Source: Porphyridium purpureum
Lineage: Eukaryota > Rhodophyta > Bangiophyceae > Porphyridiales > Porphyridiaceae
Direction of reading: 5' to 3'
Assembly (NCBI GenBank): GCA_008690995.1
Contig: VRMN01000001.1
Coordinates: 558,001-622,000 of the forward strand
DNA: 64,000 nt
Part shown: positions 17,101-32,100 of the stretch, piece by piece
Layout of the letters: the number at the start of each line of letters is the position of its first letter
Numbering within the stretch: the first letter of the stretch is position 1
Made by a program: the position numbers and the translations under genes
Notes under the pieces: model-generated
The model's input: only the letters and a program-made list of their open reading frames with translations
The model's database searches: none
Told to the model about the DNA's origin: nothing

Positions 17101-20100
17101 GCACGTGTTGTGAAGCGGCGGCGTACATCAGAAAGCGAGTATCACCAGAGCTCGTCGGAGCGCCGGATTGTATTCAAGTATGCACGTGGCGTGCTTGTCG
17201 ATGCGATGCTGAGTGGCGCGTGGGTATTGCTGGACGAGATAAATCTGGCTTCGATGGAAATGCTGGAGAGCCTGATCGGTTTGCTGGATGAGGGTAGCGT
17301 GCTGCTTCCAGAAGGCGCAGCCACGGACGAGTATGGTAACATCACGGCGGTGCAAGGTCGTCATTCTCAGCGTGCAGGGCTCGCGGAAAAACGATGCGCC
17401 GTGCAAGCTCACCCCGACTTTCGCATTTTTGCAGCTATGAATCCTCCGCTGGACGTCGGTAAGAAGTCGCTTCCTGTCGCGCTGCGCTCGCGCTTCACGG
17501 AGTTCTACGTTCACGACGCCCTGGCGATGCATGATCTTGTGCTCTTTGTCCATGACAAGTACTTTGGGAAAGGCCACACTGAGTCCGGATCTCCTGTGGA
17601 GCGCCAGCAGCGCAAAACCCTCTGCGAGCACGTCGCGCGATTTTTTACGGAGGCACGGGAGCACGCATTGACGAAGCTTTTCAGTGCGGACGGCCGCGCG
17701 CCGCTCTTCAACCTTCGATCACTTTCGCGTGCGCTCGAGTTTGCGCGCGCTCTCATCACGCAAGCGCCGACCATAGCAATTGGCTTGCATGCTGCCGACC
17801 GCATCTTGCTGCACGAGGGCGTTCTCCTGTCGTTCGCGTCACCTCTCCCTCCGACGTCGCGTGAATGGGTGGTAGGATGTTCGACGAAATGGATTCTACT
17901 GGGAGGAGACGGACAAAAGGGGCAAGCTATTCTACGTCTTTCGTCTCGTCCGCTAGCCGGATGGCTACAGCCAAAGGCAGACTCTCGCCATGCATGCATC
18001 CAAGTAGAGGGATTCTGGCTGGACTGCTACACGTTGCCCGAGTCGCTTGATGCGCGTTCGATGTCCACAGACCTGAATACTTCGCGGAAGGAGCCGTTTG
18101 TTGTGACTCCGAGCGTGAGTCGGGTGCTAGGCGACGTGGCAAGGGCGCTGTGTGCAGGCACAGACCGTCTTCCAATCTTACTGCAGGGGCCGACGTCAGC
18201 TGGTAAGACGTCACTCGTGAGGCATCTTGCGACGCTAACGGGACACCGCCTGGTGCGAATCAACAATCACGAGCACACGGACATGTCTGAGTACATCGGA
18301 GGCTACGCGGCGTCGGCGAGCGGCTCCTTGGTTTTCCGCGAGGGTGCCCTACTGCGAGCGGCGCGCCGTGGTGATTGGGTTGTTCTCGATGAGCTCAACC
18401 TTGCGCCATCTGAAATTCTCGAGGCACTTAATCGCTTGTTGGACGATAATCGCGAGCTGCTTGTTCCGGAAACAGGCGAAATGGTGAAGGCACACCCGCG
18501 CTTCGCATTGTTTGCCACGCAGAACCCGCCGGGTCTGTACGGCGGACGAAAGCCTTTGAGCCGTGCGTTTCGCGCTCGTTTCATTGAATTGGAGGTTTTT
18601 GAGCTTCCACATTCAGAGCTTGAGCTCGTACTACAGCAGCGTGCGAATTTGCCGCGTTCATTTTGCGCAGCGATGGTTGCTGTTATGCAGCAATTGCAAC
18701 GCCGCAGGCAGACTTCGCAATTGTTCCAGGGTAAGGATGGCTTCATTACGCCGCGCGATCTATTTCGCTGGGCGAACCGCAGACCAGCATCAAAGCTCGA
18801 GCTGGCCATGCACGGGTTCTTTCTCCTGGCGGAGCGCGCACGCAGCGAATCCGAGCGAGCTCTTGTGCGTGAAGTGCTTGTTTCGACCATGCGAGTGGAT
18901 TCTGCGGATCTGTCAGACTCCGAGCTGTACCGGCTGCACGAGCCACAAGAACCTGACCTGCATGCGCAAGTTCGACCTTATTTAGACCGGCTGCGTGCAC
19001 TGTGCAACAGCATGGGTATTGCGCTTACGTTGCCGATGAGGCGCACGCTGGTGTTGCTCCTTTACGCCACGTTGAACGCTGAGCCAGTTCTATTGGTGGG
19101 CGAGACTGGTACGGGCAAGACAACGGCGTGCAAGTTGATCGCCACGCTGTTGGCACAGACGCGAAGCGAGGCAGATGCGCGACAGCACGACGCCTTGATC
19201 GAGCTGAACTGCCACAAGCACACGGAAGCTGCGGACTTTTTGGGCTGCTATCGCCCGAACAATGCGGCTGGAAGCCGTTCGGAGAGCAAGAGCTTGTTCG
19301 AATGGCACGACGGCGCATTGTTGCGAGCAATGAAGAGCGGCGCTCACTTATTGTTGGACGAGATCAACATGGCTGACGAAGCGGTCGTCGAACGAATGAA
19401 TTCTGTGTTGGAGCCGGGCCGCTCTATCATGGTAACCGAGATGGGAAGTGCTGTCGACACTGATGATGTTCTTGTGGCACATGAGGCTTTCCGCATTTAT
19501 GCCACAATGAATCCTGGTGGTGATTTTGGCAAAAAGGAGCTCTCTCCGGCGCTGCGCAATCGCCTTACCGAGATCTGGGTGGAGCCTGTGCGCTCCGAGC
19601 CCGAACTCGGTGAGATCGTTCGCGAGATTTTAGGCGCAGACAAGACCGACAGTCTGCTCGAAGTCGGAATGTGCATGGCTCGTGTCATGACGCGCATGTG
19701 GTCTCTATCGTCTTCCGCGCAGCTGCCGGAACATGAAGTTCATGCTTCAGAGGCCCGCCATTCAACGTGGGATGCTTCAGCGGCGCTCTTGTTGCCAGTG
19801 CTGACAACGCGCGACCTGCGTGCGTGGCTCGACTTTGTATCTTGTGCGGTTAAGCCGTGCCAGAATGAGAATGGGAGAGGGTTGGACGCTTGGAGCGCTT
19901 TTGCGCACGGCGCTTGTCTTGTGTTTATCGACGCGCTGGTGCCTACAGGAGTTTCACTTGGGGCTGCCAAGGCTCGATTTGCGGTACAACTCGCCTTGGA
20001 TTGTCTCATTGACTGCTTGCCAGCCACAGGTATGGGCGAACACATCCAAGAAAAAGTGCGCACAATTTGCTCACATTCGCTGGGTCCAGCCCTAAAGGAC

Positions 20101-23100
20101 GTTTCGTTTAATGTGGCCGCGGAGTTGGATGCTGCGCAAGATGATACAAACTTGGTCAGAGCGGTTGACTGTGCTGGTGAGCATGGCGCAGAAACGGCTG
20201 CATTACGTTTCGTTTGCGTCGGCCCGTTCCAAATTCAGCAGCGCCATCCGCCTGAAGTCGTTGCTCCTTCCCATGCAGCGGACGAAGCCGAGCTCGAAAG
20301 CGCATCAACGAGAATTTTTTCCCAGGACGACTACTCGCTTTCAGCACCATCCACGCGTGCAAATGTGTTCAAGATTGCTCGCGCGATGGTTCTGGGTCGT
20401 GGTATATTGCTGGAAGGCGCACCTGGTATTGGCAAGACCAGCGTGGTGGTCGCTCTGGCGCGTTTAACGGGCCAAGAACTCTTGCGGGTCAATTTGTCTG
20501 AATTTACGGAAATGAGCGATTTAATCGGTTGTGATGTTCCGGGTGCCAAGCCGGGCATTTTTGATTTCAAGCGTGGCCCCCTACTAACCGCACTGCAGCG
20601 GGACTGCTGGATTCTACTGGACGAACTCAATCTCGCTTCGCAGTCGGTGCTCGAAGGCCTCAATGCACTCCTGGACCACCGCAAGCAGCTGTACATCCCG
20701 GAGCTCAATTCAACAGTTCATGCCGGTGCAAATTTCCGGCTCTTTGCGACCCAGAACCCATCGAGTGACGGTGGCGGTCGCCGCAGTTTGCCAAAGTCGT
20801 TTTTAAACCGATTTACTCGCGTGAGTATGCAAGCGCTGTCTGACCAAGACTGTGAATGCATTTGTAGCGCGCAATTTCCCCACCTTTTGCGCTGCAGCGT
20901 CAGGCTAGGTGGAGCAGACGAGCACTTGCGAGCCGAAGAACCCGCTATTCCATTCCTCGTACGCACCTTTAATGAGCTCAATCTTCAGCTTGGTGACGAT
21001 GGATCGATGGAGCGCTTAAATTTGCGAGATTTGTTGCGATGCTGCAGGTTGCTCGTCACATGGATGCCGCCGCACGTGCCAGCGACGGGCCTGTCTGATA
21101 TGGACGACAGCATGACCTTGAAGAGGACGTTGGAGGTTCGAGATGATTCTGTCTTTGCGGCGTTTGACGTGGTGGTCATGGCACGGTTGGGCAGTGCAGC
21201 GCAGCGAGCTCAAGCGTTCCATGTACTGAGAAACTGCTTGCACTCGCGAATCGATGACGAAGATACCACCGGTTCTGTAAAGCTGCAACCACCTGCACCG
21301 CTAAAGCCAGAAATAATGATTCTCAACGGGTCGCCGCATTTCGTGATTGGCAGGGCCGTACTACCGTGTTCAAGCGCAGGTCGCGAGGTATATGATTCGT
21401 GGAGAGCAATAGAACGGACTTCCGCAGGCTCGCTGGGTAGCCCCGCGCCGCCCCTGCTGAGCCTGACGTCTCAGCGACGTGCGTTGCACGCAGTGGCACT
21501 TGCTGCCCAGCATGGCTGGCCCGCATTGGTTGTAGGTGGTGGCAGTGAAAGTTTTGGGCGGGGGGTCCCGCAGACGCGAAAGAACGGGAAGGCGGCGCTG
21601 ATACGCGCACTAGCTCTTAGTGCCGGACGCGAGTTGCTCGAATTGGCGCTTGGCGTTGGCGGCGTTGATGCCAGCGATTTGCTCGGTGCATACGCACAAG
21701 TCAATGTGCGTTCCGAGCTCTTGAACATTGGTCGCGGACTTTCGTTTCTTATGGATCGCTTTCAGGCGGCCGCACTTTGTCTTGTTGATAACAAAGTCTT
21801 GGAGGATCGGATGATTCCGAGTAGCGAAGAGCCTGTGGAGGTTCTGGCTCGTTTAGAGCGTGAGCTGCGCGTGTTTGTCTTACAGCTTTCTGAGGAAGAC
21901 ACGCTTTCCAAAGACGATAAAGCTGGTACACAGCCTCACGCTTTCCTTGACGAAGCAGCCGAAGAAGTTCTTCTCACTCGGAAAGCCGTGGCGATGGTCC
22001 AGGATGTAGCGAGGCTGTGGCAGAATTTGAAAGGATTCGGCTTTCTAGCTCTTTCAACTGTGCAGCCACGACTTGAAAAGCTGACAGAGCAGAGCGCTCG
22101 CATGCTCCAACTTGTTGGAGCTGCGCCGGGAAGGACCTCGGTTCTTTTTGAGTGGAGGAAAAGTGCGTTGCTGAATGCCGTCGAAAACGGTGATTGGGTC
22201 CTGATTCGACATGTTGACTCTATTCCGCCCGCATCGCTCGATCGCCTCAACCCGCTTCTGGAAGAGCCTGGCGCCGTCGTGCTTTTGCCCGAGGCGCCGC
22301 CGCCGCCGAGACATCAAGACCAGTGCTCAGATACTGACAGGGAGACCAGCACGCGAACAGAAAGTCTGGAACACGCACATGTCAGAATTCATCGTGACTT
22401 TCGGCTCTTCATGACAGCGCGATCAGCCATTGGGCTGTCCAAGGCTCTGCGAAATCGGTGTGTGGAGGTGTGTCCGGACGCCTTTGATGATTACGAGTGC
22501 GGCGACGATGTCCGCTCGAATACTCTAGGACCGTCTAACATTTCTAGCCATCTAGAACTGACCAGTGTCGCTTCAGCGGCTGGTGCTCCATTGCATGCAG
22601 CTCAACAGTTTGAGCTAGTTTCTTCGCGCGTTAGATCAGAAGACGAGGAGGGGGAGGATCAAGCTTTTGACTCGGCAGGACCGATTTTGAGCGGCATGGC
22701 TTGCAGTGCACTGCGTTTGGCCGAAGCCGCCGCGCACGATAGCCGGCTGGTGTATGCACATGGCAATGGGAGCTCAGACAGTGCGCTGCGCTTTGCCTTA
22801 CGCACGTGCAGAGTGAGTGACATGCGTTTGCGCGTCGCTTCGCTTCTCGCGCGATGTACCAATGCGCGTGCTCTGGGCGAGATTTTTAGGCTGCAGCGAT
22901 CAGATGCGCTGCAAAATGGGCACTTCTTCGAGCGACTCAATATGCAGCCAACGTTTCTACGGGATATGTTGTCTTCGTCGTCGAACGAGTATGGACATAC
23001 GACGCGGGGTGTCCAGATGCAAACACTGCAGGTGGCACAGCTCGTGCTGTGCGTTTGGCGGTCGTGGTTGAGATATGGTGCGAAAGACCATGCTCTCGTT

Positions 23101-26100
23101 TGCCAATCGTTGCAGGCCTTGCAAAATGCGCCGGAAAATGAAGACTGCAGGTGTGTGAGCGCGCAATGCGTTTGGTATGATGTGACCGCGATGCTGCTTC
23201 GCATAGCGAGCGCTTTTTCGCACGAACAAGTTGGTCAAGCCCGCATGAGCCTTTTGGTAGACATCATCGTTGATACGGCGCAGGTCGCGGAATTATGTCG
23301 CGCGCTCTCGCGTCGCGACGCAGCGCAAAAGTGGCGCTCCGTGGGTGCTTTTCTCGAAAGGATGACTTTGTGCGCATCTCGCCTGCACACCGGACGATGT
23401 GCGAGCGGCGAGTGTCAAGTGTGTGACGCGGAGCCCGAGCTTGACGGAATGTTTCAGAGCGAAAAGGATTTGGTGCTGCATCGCGATGCCGAAAAGCGAT
23501 TTGCCTACTTGAGCATGCCCAGCAACCCCAGTGGGGAGGGTGCTGACGATGGCGGTGATGATGCCTTGTGCGTGGTGCGCAAATGTAGCGTTGAAAAGTA
23601 TGCAGCGCTACCAGCAGGCGCAACTGACAAGCAGCGACTGGTTCCCATGGAGAGCGAAGGACGCGGTCATGACTGGGAACACGACCAGGCTGTTCAAGCC
23701 CGCATTCGAACTCACATGTTTTATGCTGACGCCGCAGGTTGGTATGTTGTCGAGAACGCATTACTGCTTGTTTCACGAACTGCCGCAGCACTTGACTGGA
23801 GCTCAGGTGCGTCGGAACACGCCGACTGTCTTGTCGCTTCCTGCTTTGTGCACACGAAGATGCCGGGCGACGAAGGTAGCATTCTATCGTACGCGGCTGG
23901 TAAGAACGATGTGATGGACGAGATCTGTGAGCTTTACTTCCCCTCAAAGCCGCGCCTTGCGCTGCGCATTCTCTGGCCGTGGGTACGAGGAGTTGCGAGT
24001 CTGGTATGCGCGCTTATGGAGCTCGCCCACATGTGCAGTGATGGTGCAAAGAACCGCTTTGGGTCATTGGCGCAGCGGAATGCGGACTTTTGCACGGCCT
24101 CATCCAATCGCATGAGCGCTGCAGTAGAGGCTATACTCCAGTCCCTCCCGGAGCTAGTGGCTCTCTTCCGTTTCGCTTTGATTGTGTTTCCCAGTGCAAG
24201 AGTTGCTTCTTTTCGGACCCATGCTCGTCGCAGCCCTTCTGATCTACAGGTGTCACAATCGACTTCACCATCTCTCGCAGAAATGATTGCATCGGTAGTG
24301 CACTTGCATGAGTCGTGGGTACAGCACCCGCTCGTGCATGGAAGAATGCAGGCTCTTTCAGAGGCCAGCGAGTGCGAGGCTTGCCATGACGTAGATCATT
24401 TCTGCAATTCAAGGCGGAGCACAGCTACGCGAGCACTTTTTCAATATACGACGCTTCGCTCGGTGGTGGTATCACTGATGGATGACCTGAAGCTAGTTCT
24501 TTCTGATCTTTTGGAAGCACCAGTATTAGCTTCGCTCCGTACGCGCGAACAAATCAACCCATGGAGCTCAGCGCAAGTGTGCAAGTTTCCAAAAGTGCGT
24601 GACGCGGCAACGATAAGCCTTGAGCGCAGATTCTGGGCGTTGTGTGACAATATGGAGGTGTCCTTGGATTGTCAGGCGGATTCAACCCAATCAGGGCGTG
24701 GACGTGATGCTCCTCGAATGCTCCTTCGCAAGGGCGCGCTGCAGATGCTCATGCAAGCCGCCAGCACGCTTCTCTTTATGCGAACTCCCCGCCCCAGTGA
24801 TCATGGCTCGCTCAGAGTCGCGCAGGAGTCTCTTGCACGGTTGTTGGAACATGTGGAGGCGGCGATACCGTCTTTTGCTCCCCAAGGACCCGACGTTGAG
24901 ACCATGCAGGCTAGCACGACAAGCGCTGTTGTCGTCGCAGCACAGGCTCGACGTTTGAACGCGGCTGGAAGTCCAGAGTCGACACGCAAGCCCATGCTGT
25001 TTGGCCAGCTTGTGCTTCGGTACATTCTGGATTCCCTAATCGCCGGCCATGCGGCCAGCCTCGGCAGCACAGGTGATCAAAGCGATGACGGTGAAAATGG
25101 CGGCGGGAACTCCTTGAATTGGCAGGCTAGCAACCAGCGAAAGACTCTTTTTGTGCAACTGTGCCTGAGCGCGCCAACGTGCGCGCCGATGCGAGAGTTT
25201 CTCGCGGTCCAGCATGCTTTGTGGAGGACTGAGCTGCGAGAAGGAAATGTAAACATCTCGGAACTGGGCAACGATGACGAGGAAGCTCGTGCCGCTTGGA
25301 TGGCAGGCCTACGGACGTGGTTGGTCGGTCAGTCGCATTCACACCCGGAGGAATCAAATGCGCATGCGCACTTGGTCACAGACTTGTTTTGCGTGTCGCG
25401 CGCGAATTTCTGGTTCGGCACCGAGGCGCCATGGATTCGACTGAGCAGCGTGCATCGCTGCTGGACCCTGCTTACATGCGTCCTGGCCCTTTCGGCTGAT
25501 AAGAACCGCATCAGCGGTGGAGCGCACGGCAAGAAATTGCTAGATAGAAAGGCTCGCGCACAGGAAGCGTCACTGCTTTCCTTGGATGCATTCGTGACCG
25601 ACTCCGTTTGGACTTCGACGCTGCTTGCGCTAGGAGCGGACTTTGATCCAGATTGTTGTGGACGTTGGAACGGGCGCGCGAGCGTTGCGGCGCTCTGTCC
25701 AGATGGCCATGAAATGGTTTTGCAGCGACAGCAGCCGCACCACCAGCAGGGCAAGGGCCGTTCAAACGAGGGCTCACCCGCATTCGCAAGCATGTTTATG
25801 ATGGGACGGCATATGTTTTCGGTAGGTATGCGTAGCATGGAAAATTCGATGCCATCGTCTGTGCTTGATGCCAGTAACGTCGCGCTTGCGCTTGCAGAGA
25901 TGAACCATCTGACGGCGGTGCGCCGGCACGTGGCGCGGTGCTTGAACGCTACACTCGCATGCACTGACTCGAACCGTCGCCTTGGAGATCGAGCTTACAA
26001 CTCTAGCGAAGAAGCCGTCGTCGCAAACACATTTTCTGCTGCGTCCGCAATGAGCTCTGCCGCGCAGTGGGCAGCACAATCGCAAGGACGTACTGACGAT

Positions 26101-29100
26101 GAAAGTCAGTATCAAGCTTTTCAAGGAGAATGTGAGCGCATTTTCCGCACATGTCAAAGCCGGGGAATGGCCATTATAGACGGGGTTGCTTCGCTTGTCA
26201 GATCATGTACAGACGGCGATACCGAATCTGACCGACTGCATCAAGCGGCAGTGGCACGATGGGTAGGTCAAGAACAAGGCCTGCAACTCACGCTGAGCAC
26301 AGCGCTCAGTCGCATACAGTCATCGCCTGTGTGGCGCGGCTACAGCGTGAGCTCAAAATTCTTGCAAGCTGCCGAGCAAGTCCGAACGGGTCTGAAGTTG
26401 GCCACGGGCGCGGTTGTGGAGCTTGGATCGTCAGGTAAGCAGCGAGCATCAAACTCGTTGAGTGAACTCAGGGAGCTGGTGCGATTCCTCACGCATGATC
26501 CGAGTCTATTGATCATGGTGAATTCAGGCGCGGCGCGCACTCGGGACCGCCTACTTTTGAGCATGGCAGATGACCGTGGTGGTAGACTTGGACTGCGTGA
26601 TACAGATCGTGCTCCGCTGCTCGTAGCTTTGCTTTCTGCATACGCTGCGTCGCTGCTGTCAGAATCTCATGATAAGGAAAGATACTGCCCACGCGCTTTG
26701 CGCAATGTCTCGCAGCTGTTTAAACGGTTGGTTCTTGCGTGGGACGATGAAGAGCAGTCACGGCGCATCGAGCAGGAAAAGCGCGACGATTTGTACCAGG
26801 CTAGGCGCAGAAGCGCGGCTCAGGGCCCGTCCCGAGATGAATGGAAAGGCAGCATTCAACTAAATGCCCACGACTACCATGCGCAAGAAGATGAGGCCTA
26901 CCTGCAAGAGTTTGGAGCAAACTCGTATGAATACATCGTCCGCTTGGAAATGGATGAAGAATCTCAAGAAGGACTGATGGCCGGTGATTCAAGCGCCGTC
27001 GCGGCGGAGCCGTTGCCGCGCTTTACTGGTGTGGTGGATACTGCCGAGCTTTATCGCCTGTACATGGCTCTTTTCGGACCGCGCAGGAACGATTCACTAT
27101 TCGAGACCGTGCGCGATTCAGCCGTTGTAGTTGCAGACGCACTTCACCACGTGCTTCATCCAGACGGCCCATTCACACGCGCGAAAGTTTTCGCAGAGGA
27201 CTTATGGGATTCCAGCTTGAATAACAGGATGAGTCGCACAGATGCCGCGTCAAACGCTGGAGATGTTGAGAATCTGTGCCGACCATTACTTATTCAGCTG
27301 GCTGCCTCGGAGGTGAGTGTGATGTTGCCGCCGAAACCTGAATTACGTGATGATAGCGATCTTGCAGGCGAAAAATCTTCCGGGAAAGTCGCGTTGAATT
27401 TTTACAAGGATGCAAACGTTCGAGAGATGCACACTGCAGCGCGGAGTTTGGAGGCCCTACTGGCTCGAGTGAATTTGATTTTCAGCGGAATGTCAGGGTC
27501 ACAGCACCCAGTGCTGGAGCGAGTGGCAGCGCTGGCGCAAGCCCTCCTCCGTGCACCGTTCCGCACACCGCTGGGCAGCGTAGTTAGCGCCTTTGAGCTG
27601 CTCCTTCGTGACATGGCTGAGTGGGATAAGAAGTACGGCTCTGCGACAAACGACTCGCGGCTTGACATACCCCGTACCCAGCTCACCCAGCTTGTGATGA
27701 GATGGCGAGGTATTGAGCTTGCATCGTGGAGGCAATTGCTCACAGACCGCGCTGATCAGGCCGAGAAGCGGGGCAAAGACTGGCTTATGCATTTGCTAAA
27801 CACTGTGCTAACCATGGAAAGTGCAGTGGCTTCAGATGATGACAGTGACAGTGAAGACTTATCATTTCCCGTGGCGGCCTCACATGCACGGGAAAATGGT
27901 GACGAAAGCAGAAGCGAAACTGACCTCATTTCAGAGCTCATGGAAACTCTGGATCGCTTTATGTTCTCAAGCCCAGTTGGTGAATTCGAGGTTCGTGTGT
28001 GCGCGCTGGAAGCGTTGTCTGTGCATCTGACTGCATCCTTCTCTACGGATACACATCCGCAGGTTCCGGTGGCGCTGGTAGCGCGGTACGTCGCTGGGCT
28101 GGCACTATACTATCGGCAATTTAGTCATGGTGTGCACGGCGTCCGGCAAATGGCATGGGACGAGGCAACCTCGAAAATGAACGAGTTGGTGAAGTTTGCG
28201 CAGTGGGATCCGGACTCTCAACTGGGTAGCGAGCTGGAAAGTGGAAACATAAGCAGCAATCATCCTGACTACGCAAATCAACGGCAGCTCGAGTACCACC
28301 GCCTGAAAGCACGAGCAGAGAAGAACAAACGGACGCTGCACAAACTCACAAGTGCGTTTGACATTTGCATGCGCCAATCAATCGAGAACGTGGTCAGCGG
28401 TGCTCTGGGGCGCTCGCTTCTTGAGTCCTTCGGCCACGATCGCCACGAGGATACTAAAGCCAACTCAGTGTCGCGCATCGCAGAGAAAACAGCTCGGATA
28501 CAGAAAGGGCATGGTATGCACGGCATCCAGCCAAATACTCTGGTCTGGATGAATTCCGAGGCCTGGCTTGTCGACTTTGACGCAGGCGATCAAGCTGATT
28601 CGACGCAGCAAGCGGAAGACTTGGATCTCAGGCACACAAGGGCGACCGACTTGAGCCGTAAGATTCGCAGAATCGGGATTGGTCTTCATGCGGAACAAAC
28701 ACCAGGGAACGGGCCCCGACTGCTGAGCGTCGCGTTCTCTTGTGCTGAATTGGACGAAGAGATTCACGCACGTGCGGCATTTTTGCGGGACTTAGTTGGT
28801 AACAGTGTCGATCTCAAGCAAAAGGCGCTGAGTGACTTGTTTTCGGCTCTAAAGGCGCTCGGTATATCGCATCATGCCGGGCGGCGCGGTTTCGGCGGGG
28901 AGCAAGCCGACGAGCAGCTGCGCCGTGTACAATGGCTGGCAACGCCGCTTCTTTCGTCGCTCCGTTTCCCGTCGAACGGAAGTTTTTGTTCGGAGAGCGG
29001 TGTTTGTGCGAATTCCCAGAGGCTTCTGGCCATGGACCGTCTTTTTATGACATGCGCGCTCGATTTTCAGAGACTGACGCATGCTGCGCACTCTTCGCAA

Positions 29101-32100
29101 CTGCACTCGGATATTCAGCGTTCCGTTGCAAGCAGGATGTACGGGCACGCGGCGGTGCTGGCTCGCATGATCATGGCCCAGCGCCGTGCGCTTGTTCCAG
29201 CCATGCAACAGCTGCTCAAGTTACAGAAGGCCTCCCGCGAGCTTCAAATGCCTTTGTCATCCAAGGTTTCGATATTGGCGACAGAATCAGCGCGCAAGGC
29301 TTGCACAAAGTATCAGCGCGTGTTGCTTGCGCAGTGTCGTTCACGCCTGCGAATAGTTGCAGCCAGAATGGAATGCGTGCTGAAGGCCCTGCGCGTTCTT
29401 GCTTACGCTGGTAAGTGGATGAGCACAGACAACTTTGGGTCAGGGTTACAAAGCTCCAAGGAGACTGATATGTATCGCGCTCTTGCGCTCATGATTTCGA
29501 AAAATGGCAGGTCGGGTGGCGTCGAAGAGGGGTTGCACGTTGTGATTGCTCAGCTGGTCGACTTGCAAGGCATCGTCTCGGCCGCTCTTCTTAATAGAAA
29601 TGATGCTGGCGCTCTCGAGATCAAAGTTCATGGCAGTGTCGACGATGAAACAGTTCATCAAATGCACGGTGCTCTGATGCGTTCTCGTGAAGCGCTCAAC
29701 CGCTGCCTCGATCAACATGCTTCTGTTGGAACCTCCCGTGCCATTGGAAATGCCAAGTACTTGTTTGTACGTTTTGCGGGCGAGATTCGCTCATTGATCA
29801 GTTCTTACACGGACGAAAAGGAGCGGCACGATGCTTTTGCCATTGACGAGGCGACTCGTGAACGGGTTGAAAACCGAAAGGATCCGGGTCACGCGAAAGA
29901 TTGTGAGCGTTCAGTACGAGAGCAGTGTGAGAGCATTGTTGAGCTTGTGCTCCTGGCTTCCCAAAAGGCGCGCAACTTGTATATGCCTCTCGAAAGTCAT
30001 CATACGGACAGCAGTAACCAAGCGACGATTAAGCCATCTTTTTCGCACACTGGAAATCTTCGCGCCATGCACCAGCAAATTCTGAATGTTTCTTCAGAGC
30101 TGGAGCTCAGTCGCTTGACGGAGCGCCTTCAGGCATTGCGCTTGCGGATGCGTGAGGTATCCCAGTCGGATCTCGCGTCTGCAGTGACACCTGCAGAAAG
30201 TCATAACCACTACGCTTCGATTTGCATGTCTGTCAGGTCAACGGAGCATATTTTGAATCATTTCGTGGGCAGCATTGCCGCTCGCATGCTGGACGGGATG
30301 CTTGCAGCGCACGAAGGTGAGCTGGCTTTGGCTCGGACGCTCATTCGACTGTTCTCAGTGCTTTGTGAAAAGGGCTTTTGTCGCCCGCCGCCAGACGAGG
30401 ACGATGCAACATCCGACAGGCAGGGTGAGGAGGATTGCGAAGGCACCGGTCTGGGAGACGTCGGGGACGGCTCCACAAGAGGTGCAAAGGACATCAGCAA
30501 AGAGATCGAGGATGCTTCTGAATTGCTCGACGCGGACAACCTACAGAAGGATGAAGCGCCGCAGGACGCAGCTGAGACAGGCCGATCGCGACAGCAGGAG
30601 GAAGATGAAAGCAACGCGTCTGAGTCCTCAGGCGTTGAGATGGAGGACGATTTTGAAGGTGACATTGTGGATGAGAAGCAGCGTAAGGATCGCGATCAAG
30701 GCAAAGACGAGGACGACCAGGAAAGCTCCGACGGCGAGGCGGAAAAGCAGTTTGGGCAAGGTAATGCGCTTGAAGAAAAAGTCGACGAAAAGTTTTGGGA
30801 TGGCGACGATGATGCAGATCCTGAAGGTGCTGAGGATTTCGAGGAAGAAAGCGGCACGGCAGATCTTCCCGCTCATGATAATTTGAACAAGGAGCTGGCC
30901 GCAAAATCGCAACACGATACTGAGCGGCAACCTGACAAGATTGGCGACGCGCCAATTTCGGCACCGCGCGATACCAACGATGATCCTAGTGATGGCAAAG
31001 CCGACGACGATGTGGAATCATCTCTCCAATCGAATGATAACATAGACGAAGGCGACGGTGACAACATGAATTCACGTGAGGCGGTGGATGTTGATGGCGA
31101 TGAGGGGATGCCACCTCGCGATGGCGATGCCGATGGTCTTGAAGATGGTGCCATGAGTGAGACGGCTAGTGAAGAGGAAGGAAGTCCGCACGACAAGCTT
31201 GCGAAGGACACTCTGTCAGATTCCGGTAAGCATTCTGACGATGAGGGTGCGCAGGATTCTGACCGACAGGATGAGCAGCAGCCGTTCATGAACCCTGAGT
31301 ATACTCATGAAGGCGAGAAGAGCACGCAAGATCCAGATGACAATAACGAGTCGGAAGACTTCAACATGAATCAAGGAGAAGGGTCTCCGAACGAAGATGG
31401 TGATGTCGACGGCAGTTCTGGATCCTCAGATAGAGGAGGTGACTCCATGCGTGACATGGATGAAGCCGCTGCGGGTGGCGATGAAGGGCTGAGCGAGGAA
31501 CGTGAGCAAAGTGAGCGCAGCTTTTCCGTAGATGGAGATGCTTCGGCGGAGGAGCCACGGGACAGAGCAAACATGGCGCAGGACGCGGCTGGGCGGGCGA
31601 CGACAAACGACGATGTTGCTGGCGGTTCTGGCGTCTGCGAGAGCGGTCTTGGTGCTGATGCTGGTGACGGTGCGCGTGAAAGGGATATGGAAGACGATGA
31701 CACAAATGCAGCTCGCGAAGGTGGCGCTGCAGGTGCGCGCCTTGATGCAGGAGCCGGCAGAAGTGCGCCGTTTGACGCTTCACATAATCATGGGGCCCTT
31801 AATGACCAAGCTGTGTCTGCTGCCGCGCCTAGCGTGGGCGACCGCGGTCATGACTCTGCCACGGAGGAGCAGATACAACCCAGTAAGGAAGAGTCAAACT
31901 ACGTCGACAACCCGAATCCTTTGCGTGTGACAACAGAGCAACTTGGCGAGCTGTGGAAGAAAAAACTGCGCGTTCTCGACGATGATACAGAGGTGACTCC
32001 ACAAGAGAACCGTGGCGGTGACCAGGAGAACACCGCTCCAGGTGAAAGTACAGAAGGACTTGAGGTGGCGTTCGAGCGACACGACAGAGGGGAGTCCGGA

